From contig DXZU01000019.1 of the NCBI GenBank assembly GCA_019419525.1, positions 1 through 64,000 on the forward strand: a stretch of DNA of 64,000 bases. Direction: 5' to 3'. Each line of letters begins with the position of its first letter. Position 1 is the stretch's first letter. Of this stretch, positions 8,374 through 17,432 are shown piece after piece. The translations under genes were made by a program, and so were the position numbers. The stretch is from Collinsella sp. Lineage in GTDB: Bacteria > Actinomycetota > Coriobacteriia > Coriobacteriales > Coriobacteriaceae. The notes under the pieces were generated by a model. That model worked only from the letters and a program-made list of their open reading frames with translations, was not told where the DNA came from and did no database searches.

Positions 8374-9231
8374 TTAGAGGTATTCGAGGAAACGAGCGGC
8401 GGCAAGCGAAACATCGGCCGTTCGATATATGGCGTTGATCTGCCGATGGGGATGCCCTTCGAGCGGACGCACAGCAACATCGAACTGGCAGCGACGCAAG
8501 ATGAGCGCGGGAAGAATGCTCACGCCCAGGCCATCCTCGACCATAGCCATAATCGCATAGTCATCCCAAGTCGACAGTTTTGAGCGCACCGCCAGCCCCG
8601 CCCGACGGAATAGCGGCGTAATCTCGTCATCAGTGCCGCGTTCTAGCAGAATAAACTGCTCGTTGGCTAAATCGGCAAGAGAAACGACCTCCGCCGTGGC
8701 AAGCGAGGAGTCCGCTGGCACCACGGCCATCAACTCGTCTTGCACCAACGGTCGCGACGCCATGCCGGCGCCGCGTGGCTCGCGCGGAATAAAGCCCAGG
8801 TCGCAGCGGCCTTCCGCCACCCATTGCTCAATCTCGGAGTAATCACCCATCAGCAGCTCGTAATCGACATCCGGATGATCGGCGCGAAAGCGCGCAATCA
8901 CCGGCGGCAGTACATGGGTCGCCACACTCGAAAACGTACCAATGCAGATCTTGCCGCGCATGAGCCCACGCATCTCGTCCACGTGTCGCTGCAGGCGGCC
9001 AAACTCCTCGCAGAGCGCCTCAACCGCCGGCATGATCTGCCGCCCATCGGCAGAAAGCACCACACCCTCGCGGCTGCGGTCGAGCACCTTAAAACCCCAA
9101 TCGGTCTCAAGGTCGCCCACCATGCGGCTCACGCCCGACTGCGAATAGCTCAGCCGCTCGGCGGCGCGCGTAAAACTGCCGGCCCGCACGGTCTCGAGCA
9201 GCACCTGCATCTTTTGAATATTCGTTTCCAC
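8374..9231 (-). CDS. LysR-family transcriptional regulator
   Basis: This 285-residue protein has an N-terminal winged helix (about 1-60, AAERLSYSQSGVSRMVGDLE) and a LysR effector domain (about 90-285, with GKICIGTFSSVATHVLPPVI). It is transcribed divergently from the EamA transporter 118 bp away, with a LysR-type palindrome between, so that transporter is the probable target. A closely similar LysR/EamA pair lies at 44762-46689. A 25-bp piece of its coding sequence recurs at 10284-10308. Confidence 0.92.
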   Translation of the reverse strand: METNIQKMQVLLETVRAGSFTRAAERLSYSQSGVSRMVGDLETDWGFKVLDRSREGVVLSADGRQIMPAVEALCEEFGRLQRHVDEMRGLMRGKICIGTFSSVATHVLPPVIARFRADHPDVDYELLMGDYSEIEQWVAEGRCDLGFIPREPRGAGMASRPLVQDELMAVVPADSSLATAEVVSLADLANEQFILLERGTDDEITPLFRRAGLAVRSKLSTWDDYAIMAMVEDGLGVSILPALILRRCQFDVAVRPLEGHPHRQINAIYRTADVSLAAARFLEYL

Positions 9232-9303
9232 GGCACCCCTCCACCTTTACATGAGTTTTTGTCATGTTATCCATGCATTATATTCGCTTTTCTTCTAAAG
9301 CCA

Positions 9304-9320
9304 GTTCACCCATAGTGAAC
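9304..9320. promoter_or_regulatory. LysR box (T-N11-A palindrome)
   Basis: GTTCAC (9304-9309), a five-base spacer and GTGAAC (9315-9320) form a perfect inverted repeat with T-N11-A geometry, 30 bp before the EamA start in the divergent LysR/EamA region. Confidence 0.6.
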
Positions 9321-9349
9321 ATGCTCGGATATAGAGGGGATGTCAGCAC

Positions 9350-10261
9350 ATGAACAACGGATTGTTTACGTACTTAGCAGCATTGCTATTGTTTGGCTCC
9401 AACGGCATCATCGCCGCCGCCATCGCGCTGCCGAGCTCCGATATCGTGCTGCTGCGCACGTTTTTGGGAGCCCTCTCGCTTGTAACCATCCTCGCCACTA
9501 CCCAACACCATAAGTTGCAGGCGCCATCTCGTCCCCGCGAAGCCGCGGCTCTCCTCCTCTCGGGAGCTGCGCTGGGCGCCAGCTGGATTTTTCTGTTCCG
9601 CGCCTACCAGACGATCGGCGTCGGCGTATCCTCGCTGCTGTACTACTGCGGCCCCATCATTGTCATGGCGCTCTCCCCGCTCATCTTTGGCGAAAAGCTG
9701 ACCGGCGGCAAAATCGCCGGCTTTGTCGCCGTTGCTTGTGGTGCTTTTCTCATTGCAGCGCAAGGTCTAGGCGGCAATATGCCCATTGCGGGTATCGTCT
9801 GCGGTATCGCCTCGGCATTTTGCTATGCGCTGATGGTCATCGCTAGCAAGGGTGCGCCACACATCGAAGGCCTCGAGAACTCCACGCTCCAGGTGAGCGC
9901 CGCCTTTGTGACCGCGCTGGTCCTCACGCTCATCACGCAGGGCGCTCCCTCATTCCTGTCCGCCGGCGTCGCCGCCAGTATTGATTGGCGCGCCGTCGTC
10001 ATGCTCGGCGTCGTCAACACCGGCATCGGTTGCCTACTTTACTTTAGTGCCGTCGCCAAGCTGCCCGTCCAGACCGTCGCGGTCGTTGGCTACCTCGAGC
10101 CGCTTTCGGCCGTCGTGTTCTCCGCCGTCCTTTTAGGCGAAGCCATAACACCGGTCCGCCTGATGGGCGCCGCACTTATCATCGGCGGCGCGATTTTTTG
10201 CGAACTCGCCGGCAAACGCGCAAACGCCAAGGCCGGCATCGCCCAGGCGGCACGCGCTTAA
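9350..10261 (+). CDS. EamA/DMT-family transporter
   Basis: This 303-residue protein has ten predicted hydrophobic segments in two EamA repeats. The first contains GASWIFLFRAYQTIGVGVSS and a GEKLTGGK end; the second contains VNTGIGCLLYFSAVAKL and ends at GEAITPVR. DMT transporters of this kind export or import amino acids, nucleosides or related metabolites; the substrate is not visible. The ATG at 9350 follows GAGGGGA. Control by the divergent LysR protein is likely. Confidence 0.88.
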   Translation: MNNGLFTYLAALLLFGSNGIIAAAIALPSSDIVLLRTFLGALSLVTILATTQHHKLQAPSRPREAAALLLSGAALGASWIFLFRAYQTIGVGVSSLLYYCGPIIVMALSPLIFGEKLTGGKIAGFVAVACGAFLIAAQGLGGNMPIAGIVCGIASAFCYALMVIASKGAPHIEGLENSTLQVSAAFVTALVLTLITQGAPSFLSAGVAASIDWRAVVMLGVVNTGIGCLLYFSAVAKLPVQTVAVVGYLEPLSAVVFSAVLLGEAITPVRLMGAALIIGGAIFCELAGKRANAKAGIAQAARA

Positions 10262-10283
10262 GGGACATTTTCTCGGGGCGCAT

Positions 10284-10308
10284 GCGGGATAAAGCCCAGG
10301 TCGCAGCG
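10284..10308 (-). pseudogene. LysR gene fragment in intergenic DNA
   Basis: This 25-bp stretch matches 8784-8808 within the LysR gene with one mismatch. Read on the minus strand it encodes GRCDLGFIP, the same peptide as in that regulator, and flanking codons stay LysR-like for a few residues only. It looks like a remnant of a second LysR copy or a small conversion tract. Confidence 0.4.
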
Positions 10309-10363
10309 CCCCTGCACCTCACGGGAGATGCAGGGCCGCTTTGCATTGCAGTGAAGCTATCGG

Positions 10364-11329
10364 CTACGAGCGACGCGGCTCAGGAACCACGAGCCTATCG
10401 GGGCTCGCACCCTCGGCATCTATCAGGCTCACGTAGCGAATCGACGGATCCCCATACATCGCGTAGTAATAATTGCCCGTGCGCGCGCTAAAGCATCCGG
10501 TATAGATAGTCTTCTCGAACTTGCCATCGCCCATCCTGGACGCCCCCTCAATCATCACCACGCCCTCGAGTGAACGGAACATGCGGACGACGTTTTCGGT
10601 CTCGCTCTCCTTTTGCGGGTAATTGGCATTGAGGTACGCCGCCTTTACAAAACGGCTCGGCGAATAGCAGTCACCCGGAATACCGCGCATGCCGGCACCC
10701 GCGCCATAGGGCTTGAGCTCGGCGCCACGCCATGTCGCCGTCTGCGGAAAATCGCTTGTGGCCGTGATATAGGTGCGCAGGTTTTCCATGTGCCACGGGA
10801 AGGTAGGCTGATTGGCAAGGGTGTCGACCGGATCGTCGTATACATGCAGGCCGTCAGCCATCATCTCGACCACGATGCTACGCTGGCTGTCGCCGATAAT
10901 CCAATGGAGCAGCGACACGCCCAGCCCCTCTCCGGCAGATTTGGCGACAATCACCGTGTCGCGCAGCGCGGCCTCGACCTCATCGACCGTCGAGAACGTC
11001 GCTGCCACCCACAGGGGAAACTCATAGGCCGCGATATTGTTCTTGCCGTCGACAGGGCCCTCGGCATACTCGGCATAGCCGGGAAAGTTGAGCCCCGCCA
11101 CAGCCAGACCCGCATCGTTACCACAGTCGAAAAACATGGGATAGTTCTTGTAATCGATGCACATGCCGATTACCGCGTGTGCCGCCGACGCATCGTCGAT
11201 AAACGAATACGGAATGTGGAACCCGCGCGGCATCACGCGAACCTGTTGGCCGTAGTCAAAGCTCCAGTCGAGGTTGCGGCCCAGATACATGTGGCCAGAA
11301 TTATCGGTAAATCGAATGCTCGTGCACAT
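10364..11329 (-). CDS. Choloylglycine hydrolase family protein (bile salt hydrolase/penicillin V acylase type)
   Basis: This 321-residue Ntn hydrolase exposes Cys2 as the nucleophile after Met removal. The start MCTSIRF, Arg18 and Asp21 (GRNLDWS), the NQPTFPWHMENL region and the SPSRF arginine match the family's catalytic set. Such enzymes deconjugate bile salts or cleave penicillin V and acyl-homoserine lactones, and in gut actinobacteria bile salts are the usual substrate. That choice is inferred. The ATG at 11329 is fixed by the Cys2 requirement and by AGGAGG just upstream. No signal peptide is seen, so it is cytoplasmic. Confidence 0.88.
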   Translation of the reverse strand: MCTSIRFTDNSGHMYLGRNLDWSFDYGQQVRVMPRGFHIPYSFIDDASAAHAVIGMCIDYKNYPMFFDCGNDAGLAVAGLNFPGYAEYAEGPVDGKNNIAAYEFPLWVAATFSTVDEVEAALRDTVIVAKSAGEGLGVSLLHWIIGDSQRSIVVEMMADGLHVYDDPVDTLANQPTFPWHMENLRTYITATSDFPQTATWRGAELKPYGAGAGMRGIPGDCYSPSRFVKAAYLNANYPQKESETENVVRMFRSLEGVVMIEGASRMGDGKFEKTIYTGCFSARTGNYYYAMYGDPSIRYVSLIDAEGASPDRLVVPEPRRS

Positions 11330-11392
11330 AGCGCCTCCTAGCTTTACGGTCCTGCTAAGGTTATTGTCACCAAACAAAAAGGCGCTAAACAC

Positions 11393-11427
11393 AAAAGCCC
11401 GGACATGACAACAATGTCACGCCCGGG
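11393..11427 (-). terminator. Terminator of the second deformylase-like gene
   Basis: On the minus strand an imperfect CCCGGGCGTGACA/TGTCATGTCCGGG hairpin is followed by CTTTTG. It lies between the stop of the deformylase-like gene (11464) and the start of the hydrolase gene (11329). Confidence 0.7.
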
Positions 11428-11463
11428 ACAGAGACCGCAAATTCGGTCCCCAATTGAACCACC

Positions 11464-11883
11464 CTAGACAAGTTTACCTTGGCAGTGATCAATCATGTGT
11501 TGGATCATCTGTGCTTCAAAGCCCGCGTAGTCGCGGCGGCACTCCTTCATCTTGCCGTCGACGATCTGGTCAAAGGCAACCTTGCACTTGATGTAGCGCG
11601 TGGACTTGGTGACCTCCTCGTGCGTCAGGCAGCTCTCCTCCATCTTGCTGGCGCCCAGGCCAAACACCAGACGGGGGTTGTAGAGCACGTGGAGCTCGCC
11701 GGCGTCGTCCAGATAGACGCAGACCTTCTTGGTAACGCCAATCTGGTTAGCGGCAAGGCAGCCGGCATCGTCGAGCGACTTGATGGTATCGATCAGGTCC
11801 TGAGCAACCGACTCGTCCTCGACGGTCGCAACCTCGCAACGCTGGGACAGGATAGCCTCGTCGTGGCAAAGCTCTTTAATCAT
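11464..11883 (-). CDS. Peptide deformylase-like protein 2 (catalytic Glu replaced by Met)
   Basis: This 139-residue deformylase homologue has motif 1 nearly intact as CLAANQIG (42-49, Gln47 kept) and motif 2 as ESCLT (83-87). In motif 3 the sequence is QHMIDH (128-133): both metal-binding histidines are present, but Met130 replaces the catalytic Glu. Loss of this Glu abolishes deformylation in known enzymes, so this may be a metal- or formyl-peptide-binding protein. The ATG at 11883 follows GGAGG. It is divergent from the AzgA-type permease. The complementary relative is at 6204-6614. Confidence 0.8.
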   Translation of the reverse strand: MIKELCHDEAILSQRCEVATVEDESVAQDLIDTIKSLDDAGCLAANQIGVTKKVCVYLDDAGELHVLYNPRLVFGLGASKMEESCLTHEEVTKSTRYIKCKVAFDQIVDGKMKECRRDYAGFEAQMIQHMIDHCQGKLV

Positions 11884-12076
11884 ACGTTCCTCCATAGGGG
11901 TCGTTGTAACCGCTTAAGTATACGGTACCTACACATTTTCATGCGAATAATACCGTCCGTCTGCTACAAAGCGCCGAACTTCAACACGCGAGGAACATCA
12001 ATCTTTCAAAGGCGATATAGTAGTTAAGTTCGTGTCAATCGGCCTAAACTCGGGGCCGAACAAGGAAAGGGTATGC

Positions 12077-13390
12077 ATGGACGAACTTTTTCACGTCAGT
12101 GAGCGCAAGTCCACAATCGGGACCGAACTTCGCGCTGGACTGACAACATTCCTGGCGATGGCCTACATCATCGCCGTCAACCCCGCAGTGCTCTCGGGCG
12201 CTGGCATTGATGCGGGAGCGCTCGCCTGCGCCACCTGCCTGGGCGCCGGCATCATGACCATCTGCATGGGCATCTTCGCAAACCGCCCGCTCGCCTGCGC
12301 TTCAGGCCTGGGCATCAACGCCATGATCGCGGGCATCACCACCACCATGTGCGGCGGTGACTGGCACGTCGCCATGAGCGTTATCTTCCTCGAGGGTATC
12401 GTCATCTTGCTGCTCGTCCTTTGCGGCCTGCGCGAGGCCATCATGGACGCCATCCCCGTGGTCCTGCGCCACGCCATCTCGGTGGGTCTGGGCCTGTTTA
12501 TCGCCATGATCGGCCTGTGCGACGCCGGCATCATCACCGCTGGCGCCGGTACGCTCGTCGGCCTGGGCGACATCGCCTCCCCCACCTTTATCGTCGGCAT
12601 CATCTCCATCGTCGTGACGGTTGCCCTGGCTTCCCGCAACGTGCCGGGCTCGCTGCTCATCGGCATCATCGTCGCCGTTATCGCCGGAATCCCGCTGGGC
12701 GTCACCCATGCGCCCGAGGGCCTCATCGCACCGCTCGACTTCTCGACCTTCGGCGCCCCGTTTGCCAGCACTGCCGACGGCAACCTTGCCATCGTGAAGG
12801 TCCTGACCGACCCGATGCTGCTCGTCGTTGCCTTCTCGCTGCTCATGAGCGACTTCTTCGACACCATGGGCACCGCAATGGCCGTCGCCAAGCAGGGCGA
12901 GTTCTTGACCGAGGACGGCAATGTCGAGGACATCCGTCCCATCCTGGTCGTCGACTCCGTGGCCGCTGCTACCGGTGGCTTTATGGGCGTCTCCTCCATC
13001 ACCACCTTCGTCGAGTCCACCTCTGGCGCTGCCGACGGTGGCCGCACGGGCCTCACCTCCGTCACCACCGGCGTGCTGTTCATTCTCGCCGCGTTCTTCT
13101 CCCCCATCGTCACCATCGTTTCCAGCGCCGCCACCTGCGGTGCTCTGGTCTACGTCGGCTACCTCATGATGAGCGAGGCCTCCGAGATCGACTGGTCCGA
13201 CGTGTCGCAGGGCTTCCCGGCGTTCATGATTGTCGCCGGCGTGCCCTTCACCTACTCCATCTCTGCCGGCATTGGTCTGGGCTTTATCGCCTACGTGGTC
13301 GTCGCGCTCTTTAAGGGCGAGGCATCCAAGATCAAGCCGCTCATGTGGATCGCAGCCCTTGCCTTCCTCGTCTACTTCTTTGTAGCGTAG
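12077..13390 (+). CDS. AzgA-type purine permease (NCS2)
   Basis: This 437-residue transporter has about 12-14 hydrophobic segments and the AzgA-type hallmarks GLTTFLAMAYIIAVNP near the N-terminus, GLGINAMIAG, LLMSDFFDTMGTAMAVA and SSITTFVESTSGAADGGRTG. The family takes up adenine, guanine or hypoxanthine with protons. The ATG at 12077 is preceded by AAGGAAAGGG. Its last 46 bp recur downstream of the first surface-protein gene as a duplication remnant. No purine riboswitch was recognised in the 193-bp leader. Confidence 0.92.
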   Translation: MDELFHVSERKSTIGTELRAGLTTFLAMAYIIAVNPAVLSGAGIDAGALACATCLGAGIMTICMGIFANRPLACASGLGINAMIAGITTTMCGGDWHVAMSVIFLEGIVILLLVLCGLREAIMDAIPVVLRHAISVGLGLFIAMIGLCDAGIITAGAGTLVGLGDIASPTFIVGIISIVVTVALASRNVPGSLLIGIIVAVIAGIPLGVTHAPEGLIAPLDFSTFGAPFASTADGNLAIVKVLTDPMLLVVAFSLLMSDFFDTMGTAMAVAKQGEFLTEDGNVEDIRPILVVDSVAAATGGFMGVSSITTFVESTSGAADGGRTGLTSVTTGVLFILAAFFSPIVTIVSSAATCGALVYVGYLMMSEASEIDWSDVSQGFPAFMIVAGVPFTYSISAGIGLGFIAYVVVALFKGEASKIKPLMWIAALAFLVYFFVA

Positions 13391-13416
13391 GCGCAAGATT
13401 CGCAATACCAAACAGC

Positions 13417-13457
13417 AAAGCGCGGAGTCGCATCGAGCGGCTCCGCGCTTTGCTTTT
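13417..13457 (+). terminator. Permease terminator, first copy
   Basis: AAAGCGCGGAGTCGC pairs with GCGGCTCCGCGCTTT, followed by GCTTTT. A diverged copy is at 15464-15501. Confidence 0.85.
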
Positions 13458-13597
13458 AAAGCCAGGCGCCACACGGACGCGCGATGTATTGCTTCGCAAG
13501 TTTTGGACGTTTTGCTCTCCAAACGGCACTACCGCCGGCTACATCCTGCAGATATGCTGGGCGTAATCGCATAGGCCCTATGAGGATGGGAGTAACC

Positions 13598-15370
13598 ATG
13601 GCCGCCTTGTTCACGACCCCCAAGCGCAATGACAAAACCTCTGGAGCCCATTTTGTCGAGCCCGACGTGCGCCGTCGCACGCTGCTCGCACACGGCAGCT
13701 GGCGCCGCGTGACACGCCGCATCGTTGTAGGCGCCGTATGCGCGCTCACGGTAAGTTCGCTGCTCATGCCGAGCGTCTCGCTCGCGGCCGAGTGGGTGGA
13801 CGTCGGCGGCACCCAATACAACGCCGGCACCGCGGCGGGCGACGCCGCCGGCACCTGGAGCTGGGACGGCGCCGACGACATGAAGCTCAACGGCTATAAC
13901 GGCGGCGCGATCGAGGCAGCGGGCAAGCTCAACGTGAGCTACGAGGGCAACAACACCGTCACTAACGACAACGGCCGCGGCATCAAGGTTAAGGATGGCG
14001 CGAACGAGAACGCCGAGCTTAATATTCAGGGCGACGCGTCCAGCACGCTCAACGTGACATCTTCTCGTGACGCCATCACTTCCGTCGGCAACATCAACAT
14101 CGACGGCGCTGGCACTGTCAACGCCACGAGCACCGAGCACGATGCCATCGATGCCGGGGGCGATGTCACCATCAAGGGCTCGGGAAACGTTAACGCCACG
14201 GGCGATTCGGATGGCATCAGGGCCGACGGCAACATCACGATCGACAACAGCGGAACCGTCACCGCCAAGGCCACCGAGGATCAGGGTATCGATGCTAACG
14301 AGAACCTCATCATAAAGGGCGGCGGCAAGGTAGAGGCAAGCTCTATCAAAGACAATGCGATTTGGGCCGACGGCAACATCGAGATCTCGGGTGGCAGCCA
14401 GGTCAAGGCAAGCTCCGAGGAAGACGCCGCCATCGACGGTAAAAACAGCCTCACGGTCACGAACGCTTCCCTCAACGCAAGTGGCGTTGGGTATGGCATC
14501 TATGCCTACAAGGGCATCACGCTCGATGGCGCGACCGTGACGGTCCGCGCAAGCTCAGATGGCGGGGAAGCCAGCGCACTCTTCACCGATGAGGACAACA
14601 TCGTCATCAAGAACGGCTCGACTGTGGATGCGCTCGCAGAAGGCAGGTTCTCGGTTGCAATCTCCACCAGTAATTTCTACTCCGACGAAGCGGGTGGCCA
14701 TATCTACATCAGCGACTCCGTTGTCAAGGCCATAGCCCGCTATGCCGAGACCGGCGGCGACGGCCCCGACCACTACAGTGGAGACCAAAACGACGAAATC
14801 ATCCCTGAGTCCGAGGGCCTGAACATCGGCATCTTCGCGCAGACCGAGAAGGGCATCACGCCCGCGACCATCTCGATCGTCCGCAGCAAGGTCACGGCCG
14901 AGGGAGACACGGCGGCTATCTTCGCCCTTGCCATGAGCGCGGACGGCAAGGCGATCGGCACCATCGAAATCAAGGACGCCATCATCCAGACGCCTGCAGG
15001 CGGCAAAGTCATTGACTATCGCAACAAGGAAGAGCTCAGCGACGGCATCGTCTACGAGGCGGGGCAGACCATTGGCACGGGCGATGCCACGATTGACTCC
15101 CCCTATGACGCCGCTGTCGCCAAGAGCACGGTCATCGTGCCTCCCGAGGAGACCAAGCCCGAGGAAAAGCACGGCAAGACCAAGCCCGAGGGTTCCAAGT
15201 CCGAGGGCACGAAGACAACCAAGACCGTTGCAGTTGCAGCCAAGGGAGCCAAGACCGTCGGCAAGCTCGCGGCAACCGGCGACACCTCGAACGCAGCCAT
15301 CGTGGCAGCCGCCCTTGCGGGAACAGCCGCCATCGCCGCAGGCGCCCTGGCGAGTCGCAAACGTTCGTAA
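13598..15370 (+). CDS. Surface protein with beta-helix-like repeats and LAATG tail, copy 1
   Basis: Of 590 residues, the first 64 form a long signal peptide (RRVTRRIVVGAVCALTVSSL and cleavage near SLAA/E). Residues about 75-500 carry short repeats of the pattern GNI-I-GSG-V-A, typical of carbohydrate-binding DUF4353/right-handed beta-helix proteins. A Lys/Glu/Pro-rich linker leads to LAATGD, a hydrophobic stretch and RKRS, which resembles a sortase signal with Ala in place of Pro. The ATG at 13598 follows GGGAG. The substrate or ligand is unknown; adhesion or glycan binding is likely. A tandem copy follows. Confidence 0.82.
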   Translation: MAALFTTPKRNDKTSGAHFVEPDVRRRTLLAHGSWRRVTRRIVVGAVCALTVSSLLMPSVSLAAEWVDVGGTQYNAGTAAGDAAGTWSWDGADDMKLNGYNGGAIEAAGKLNVSYEGNNTVTNDNGRGIKVKDGANENAELNIQGDASSTLNVTSSRDAITSVGNINIDGAGTVNATSTEHDAIDAGGDVTIKGSGNVNATGDSDGIRADGNITIDNSGTVTAKATEDQGIDANENLIIKGGGKVEASSIKDNAIWADGNIEISGGSQVKASSEEDAAIDGKNSLTVTNASLNASGVGYGIYAYKGITLDGATVTVRASSDGGEASALFTDEDNIVIKNGSTVDALAEGRFSVAISTSNFYSDEAGGHIYISDSVVKAIARYAETGGDGPDHYSGDQNDEIIPESEGLNIGIFAQTEKGITPATISIVRSKVTAEGDTAAIFALAMSADGKAIGTIEIKDAIIQTPAGGKVIDYRNKEELSDGIVYEAGQTIGTGDATIDSPYDAAVAKSTVIVPPEETKPEEKHGKTKPEGSKSEGTKTTKTVAVAAKGAKTVGKLAATGDTSNAAIVAAALAGTAAIAAGALASRKRS

Positions 15371-15391
15371 ACACTTTTTCGCACAGGACGG

Positions 15392-15438
15392 GTGGATCGC
15401 AGCCCTTGCCTTCCCCGTCTACTTCTTCGTAGCGTAAG
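15392..15438 (+). pseudogene. Remnant of the AzgA-type permease 3' end
   Basis: Positions 15392-15437 match the permease end at 13345-13390 with three mismatches in 46 bp, including the stop position, and would encode WIAALAFPVYFFVA. It has no upstream coding region, so it marks where the duplication began. Confidence 0.9.
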
Positions 15439-15463
15439 GGCAAGGCTGCAAAAGCTGAACAAT

Positions 15464-15501
15464 AAAGCGCGGAGTCGCCATGCGGCCCCGCGCTTTTCTT
15501 T
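15464..15501 (+). terminator. Terminator, duplicated copy
   Basis: AAAGCGCGGAGTCGC followed by a loop and GCGGCCCCGCGCTTTTCTTTT. It corresponds to 13417-13457 and now ends the first surface-protein gene. Confidence 0.8.
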
Positions 15502-15641
15502 TAGCGTCGGTCCCTGCGCCGGCGTGCGGCCTATTTCTCCCCCATTTTGGCCATTTTGCCCTCCAAACGGCACTACCGCCGGCAACATCCAGCAGATACG
15601 CTGAACCTAGCCGTATAGGCCCTATGAGAACGGGAGCAACC

Positions 15642-17432
15642 ATGGCAGCCTTGTTCACGACCCCCAAACGCAATGACACTACCGCCGGAACCCATGTTGC
15701 CGAACCCGACGTTCGCCGTCGCATAGGACTCGCGCACGGCAGCTGGCGCCGCGTGACGCGCCGCATCGTCGTAGGCGCCGTGTGCGCGCTCACGGTGAGC
15801 TCGCTGCTCATGCCGAGCGTCTCGCTCGCGGCGGAATGGGTCAAGGTCGGCGAAACCAAATACAACGCCGGCACTGCGGCGGGCGACGAGACCGGCACCT
15901 GGTCGTGGGACGGCGCCGACGACTTGAAGCTCAACAACTATAACGGCGGCGAGATCCAGGCCGCAGGCAAGCTCAACGTGAATTACTCGGGAAACAACAT
16001 CGTCACTGCCGACTGGATCGAAGGCATCAAGGCTTCTCATGGCAAGAATGAGAACGCCGAGCTCAATATCCAAGGCGACGCGGGCAGCACGCTCAGCGTG
16101 ACATCTACTGAGGACGCTATCCTCTCCACGGGTAATATCAACATCGACGGAGTCGGATCCGTCAACGCCACGAGCGCTGGGTTTGATGCCATCGACGCCG
16201 AGGGCGATCTCGCTATCAAAGGTTCGGGCAACGTCAACGCCACGGGCGTATCGGATGGCATCAGGGCAAACGGCAATATCACGATTGACGACAGCGGGGC
16301 CGTCACCGCCAGGGCTACCAAGGACAAGGGTATCGGAACCGACAAGAACCTCACCATCAAGGGTGGCGGCACAGTCGAGGCAAGCTCAGCCGATGGTGAG
16401 GCCATTTGGAGCGGCGGCAACATCAATATCTCGGACGGCAGCCAGGTCAAGGCGAGCTCCGAGAAAGACGCCGCCGTCGAGGCCAAGGGCAGCCTCGCAG
16501 CCACAAACGCCTCCCTCAACGCAAACGGTGTTGAATATGGCGTCTATGCCCACAAGGGCATCACACTCGATCATGCAAACGTGACAGTCCGCGCAAGTAA
16601 AGGCAGATACGGTGACGCCATTGCCCTCTTCACCTACCAAGACGATATCGTCGTCAAGAACGGCTCCACCGTGGACGCGTTTGCGGAAGGCGAGGTTTCG
16701 GCTGCATTCTCCACCAGAAACGATCGACCCAACGAGGAGGGTGGCCACATCTACATCAGCGACTCCGTTGTCAAGGCCATAGCCCGCTATGTCGAGAACG
16801 GCGACGGCCCCATCCCCTACAGCGAAAACCAAGATGGTGAGACGAGCCCCGAGCCCCAAGGCGAGAACATCGGCATCATCGCCCAGACCAGCGAGGGCGT
16901 CACACCCGCAGTCATCTCGATCATCCGCAGCAAGGTAACGGCCGAAGGAGATACAGCGGCAATCTTTGCCCGTGCCATGAGCGCTGACGGCAAGACAATC
17001 GGCACCATCAAGATTGAGAACGCCGCCATCCAGACGCCCGAAGGCGGCAAGGTCATTGACTATCGCAAGCTCCGTGACGGCATCTACGAGGCAGGCCAAG
17101 CCATCGGCACAGGCGACGCTGTGATCGACTCCCCCTATAACGAAGCTGTCGCCAAGAGCATGGTCATCGCGCCTCCCGAGGTAGCCAAGCCGGAAGACCC
17201 CAAGCCCGACGAGACCAAGCCCGCAGAAAGCAAGCCCGCGGAGTCCAAGCAGAGCCCCAGGCCTGAGGGCTCAAAGCCGACCAAGGCCGTTGCGGCTTCA
17301 ATCACGAAAGCCAAGACTACCGGCGTGCTCGCGGCAACCGGCGACACCTCGAGTGCGGCCATCGTGGCAACCGTCCTTGCGGGAACAGCCGCTATCGCCG
17401 CAGGCACCATGGCGAGCCGCAAGCGCTCTTAG
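15642..17432 (+). CDS. Surface protein with beta-helix-like repeats and LAATG tail, copy 2
   Basis: This 596-residue paralogue of the preceding gene shares its start (MAALFTTPKRND), signal peptide, repeat register and C-terminal LAATGD-hydrophobic-RKRS tail. The linker is longer and richer in KPAESKPAESK-type repeats. Differences are spread through the repeat region, so the two copies have diverged since duplication and could bind different ligands. The ATG at 15642 follows GGGAG. A terminator follows at 17491. Confidence 0.82.
   Translation: MAALFTTPKRNDTTAGTHVAEPDVRRRIGLAHGSWRRVTRRIVVGAVCALTVSSLLMPSVSLAAEWVKVGETKYNAGTAAGDETGTWSWDGADDLKLNNYNGGEIQAAGKLNVNYSGNNIVTADWIEGIKASHGKNENAELNIQGDAGSTLSVTSTEDAILSTGNINIDGVGSVNATSAGFDAIDAEGDLAIKGSGNVNATGVSDGIRANGNITIDDSGAVTARATKDKGIGTDKNLTIKGGGTVEASSADGEAIWSGGNINISDGSQVKASSEKDAAVEAKGSLAATNASLNANGVEYGVYAHKGITLDHANVTVRASKGRYGDAIALFTYQDDIVVKNGSTVDAFAEGEVSAAFSTRNDRPNEEGGHIYISDSVVKAIARYVENGDGPIPYSENQDGETSPEPQGENIGIIAQTSEGVTPAVISIIRSKVTAEGDTAAIFARAMSADGKTIGTIKIENAAIQTPEGGKVIDYRKLRDGIYEAGQAIGTGDAVIDSPYNEAVAKSMVIAPPEVAKPEDPKPDETKPAESKPAESKQSPRPEGSKPTKAVAASITKAKTTGVLAATGDTSSAAIVATVLAGTAAIAAGTMASRKRS

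Noticed and set aside
11884..12076. Purine riboswitch ahead of the AzgA-type permease
   Set aside because: The 193-bp leader lacks the conserved loop and core sequences of the purine aptamer.
12302..13522. Long minus-strand reading frame opposite the permease
   Set aside because: It is rich in Asp/Gly/Arg with no family features and mirrors the codon bias of the permease on the other strand.
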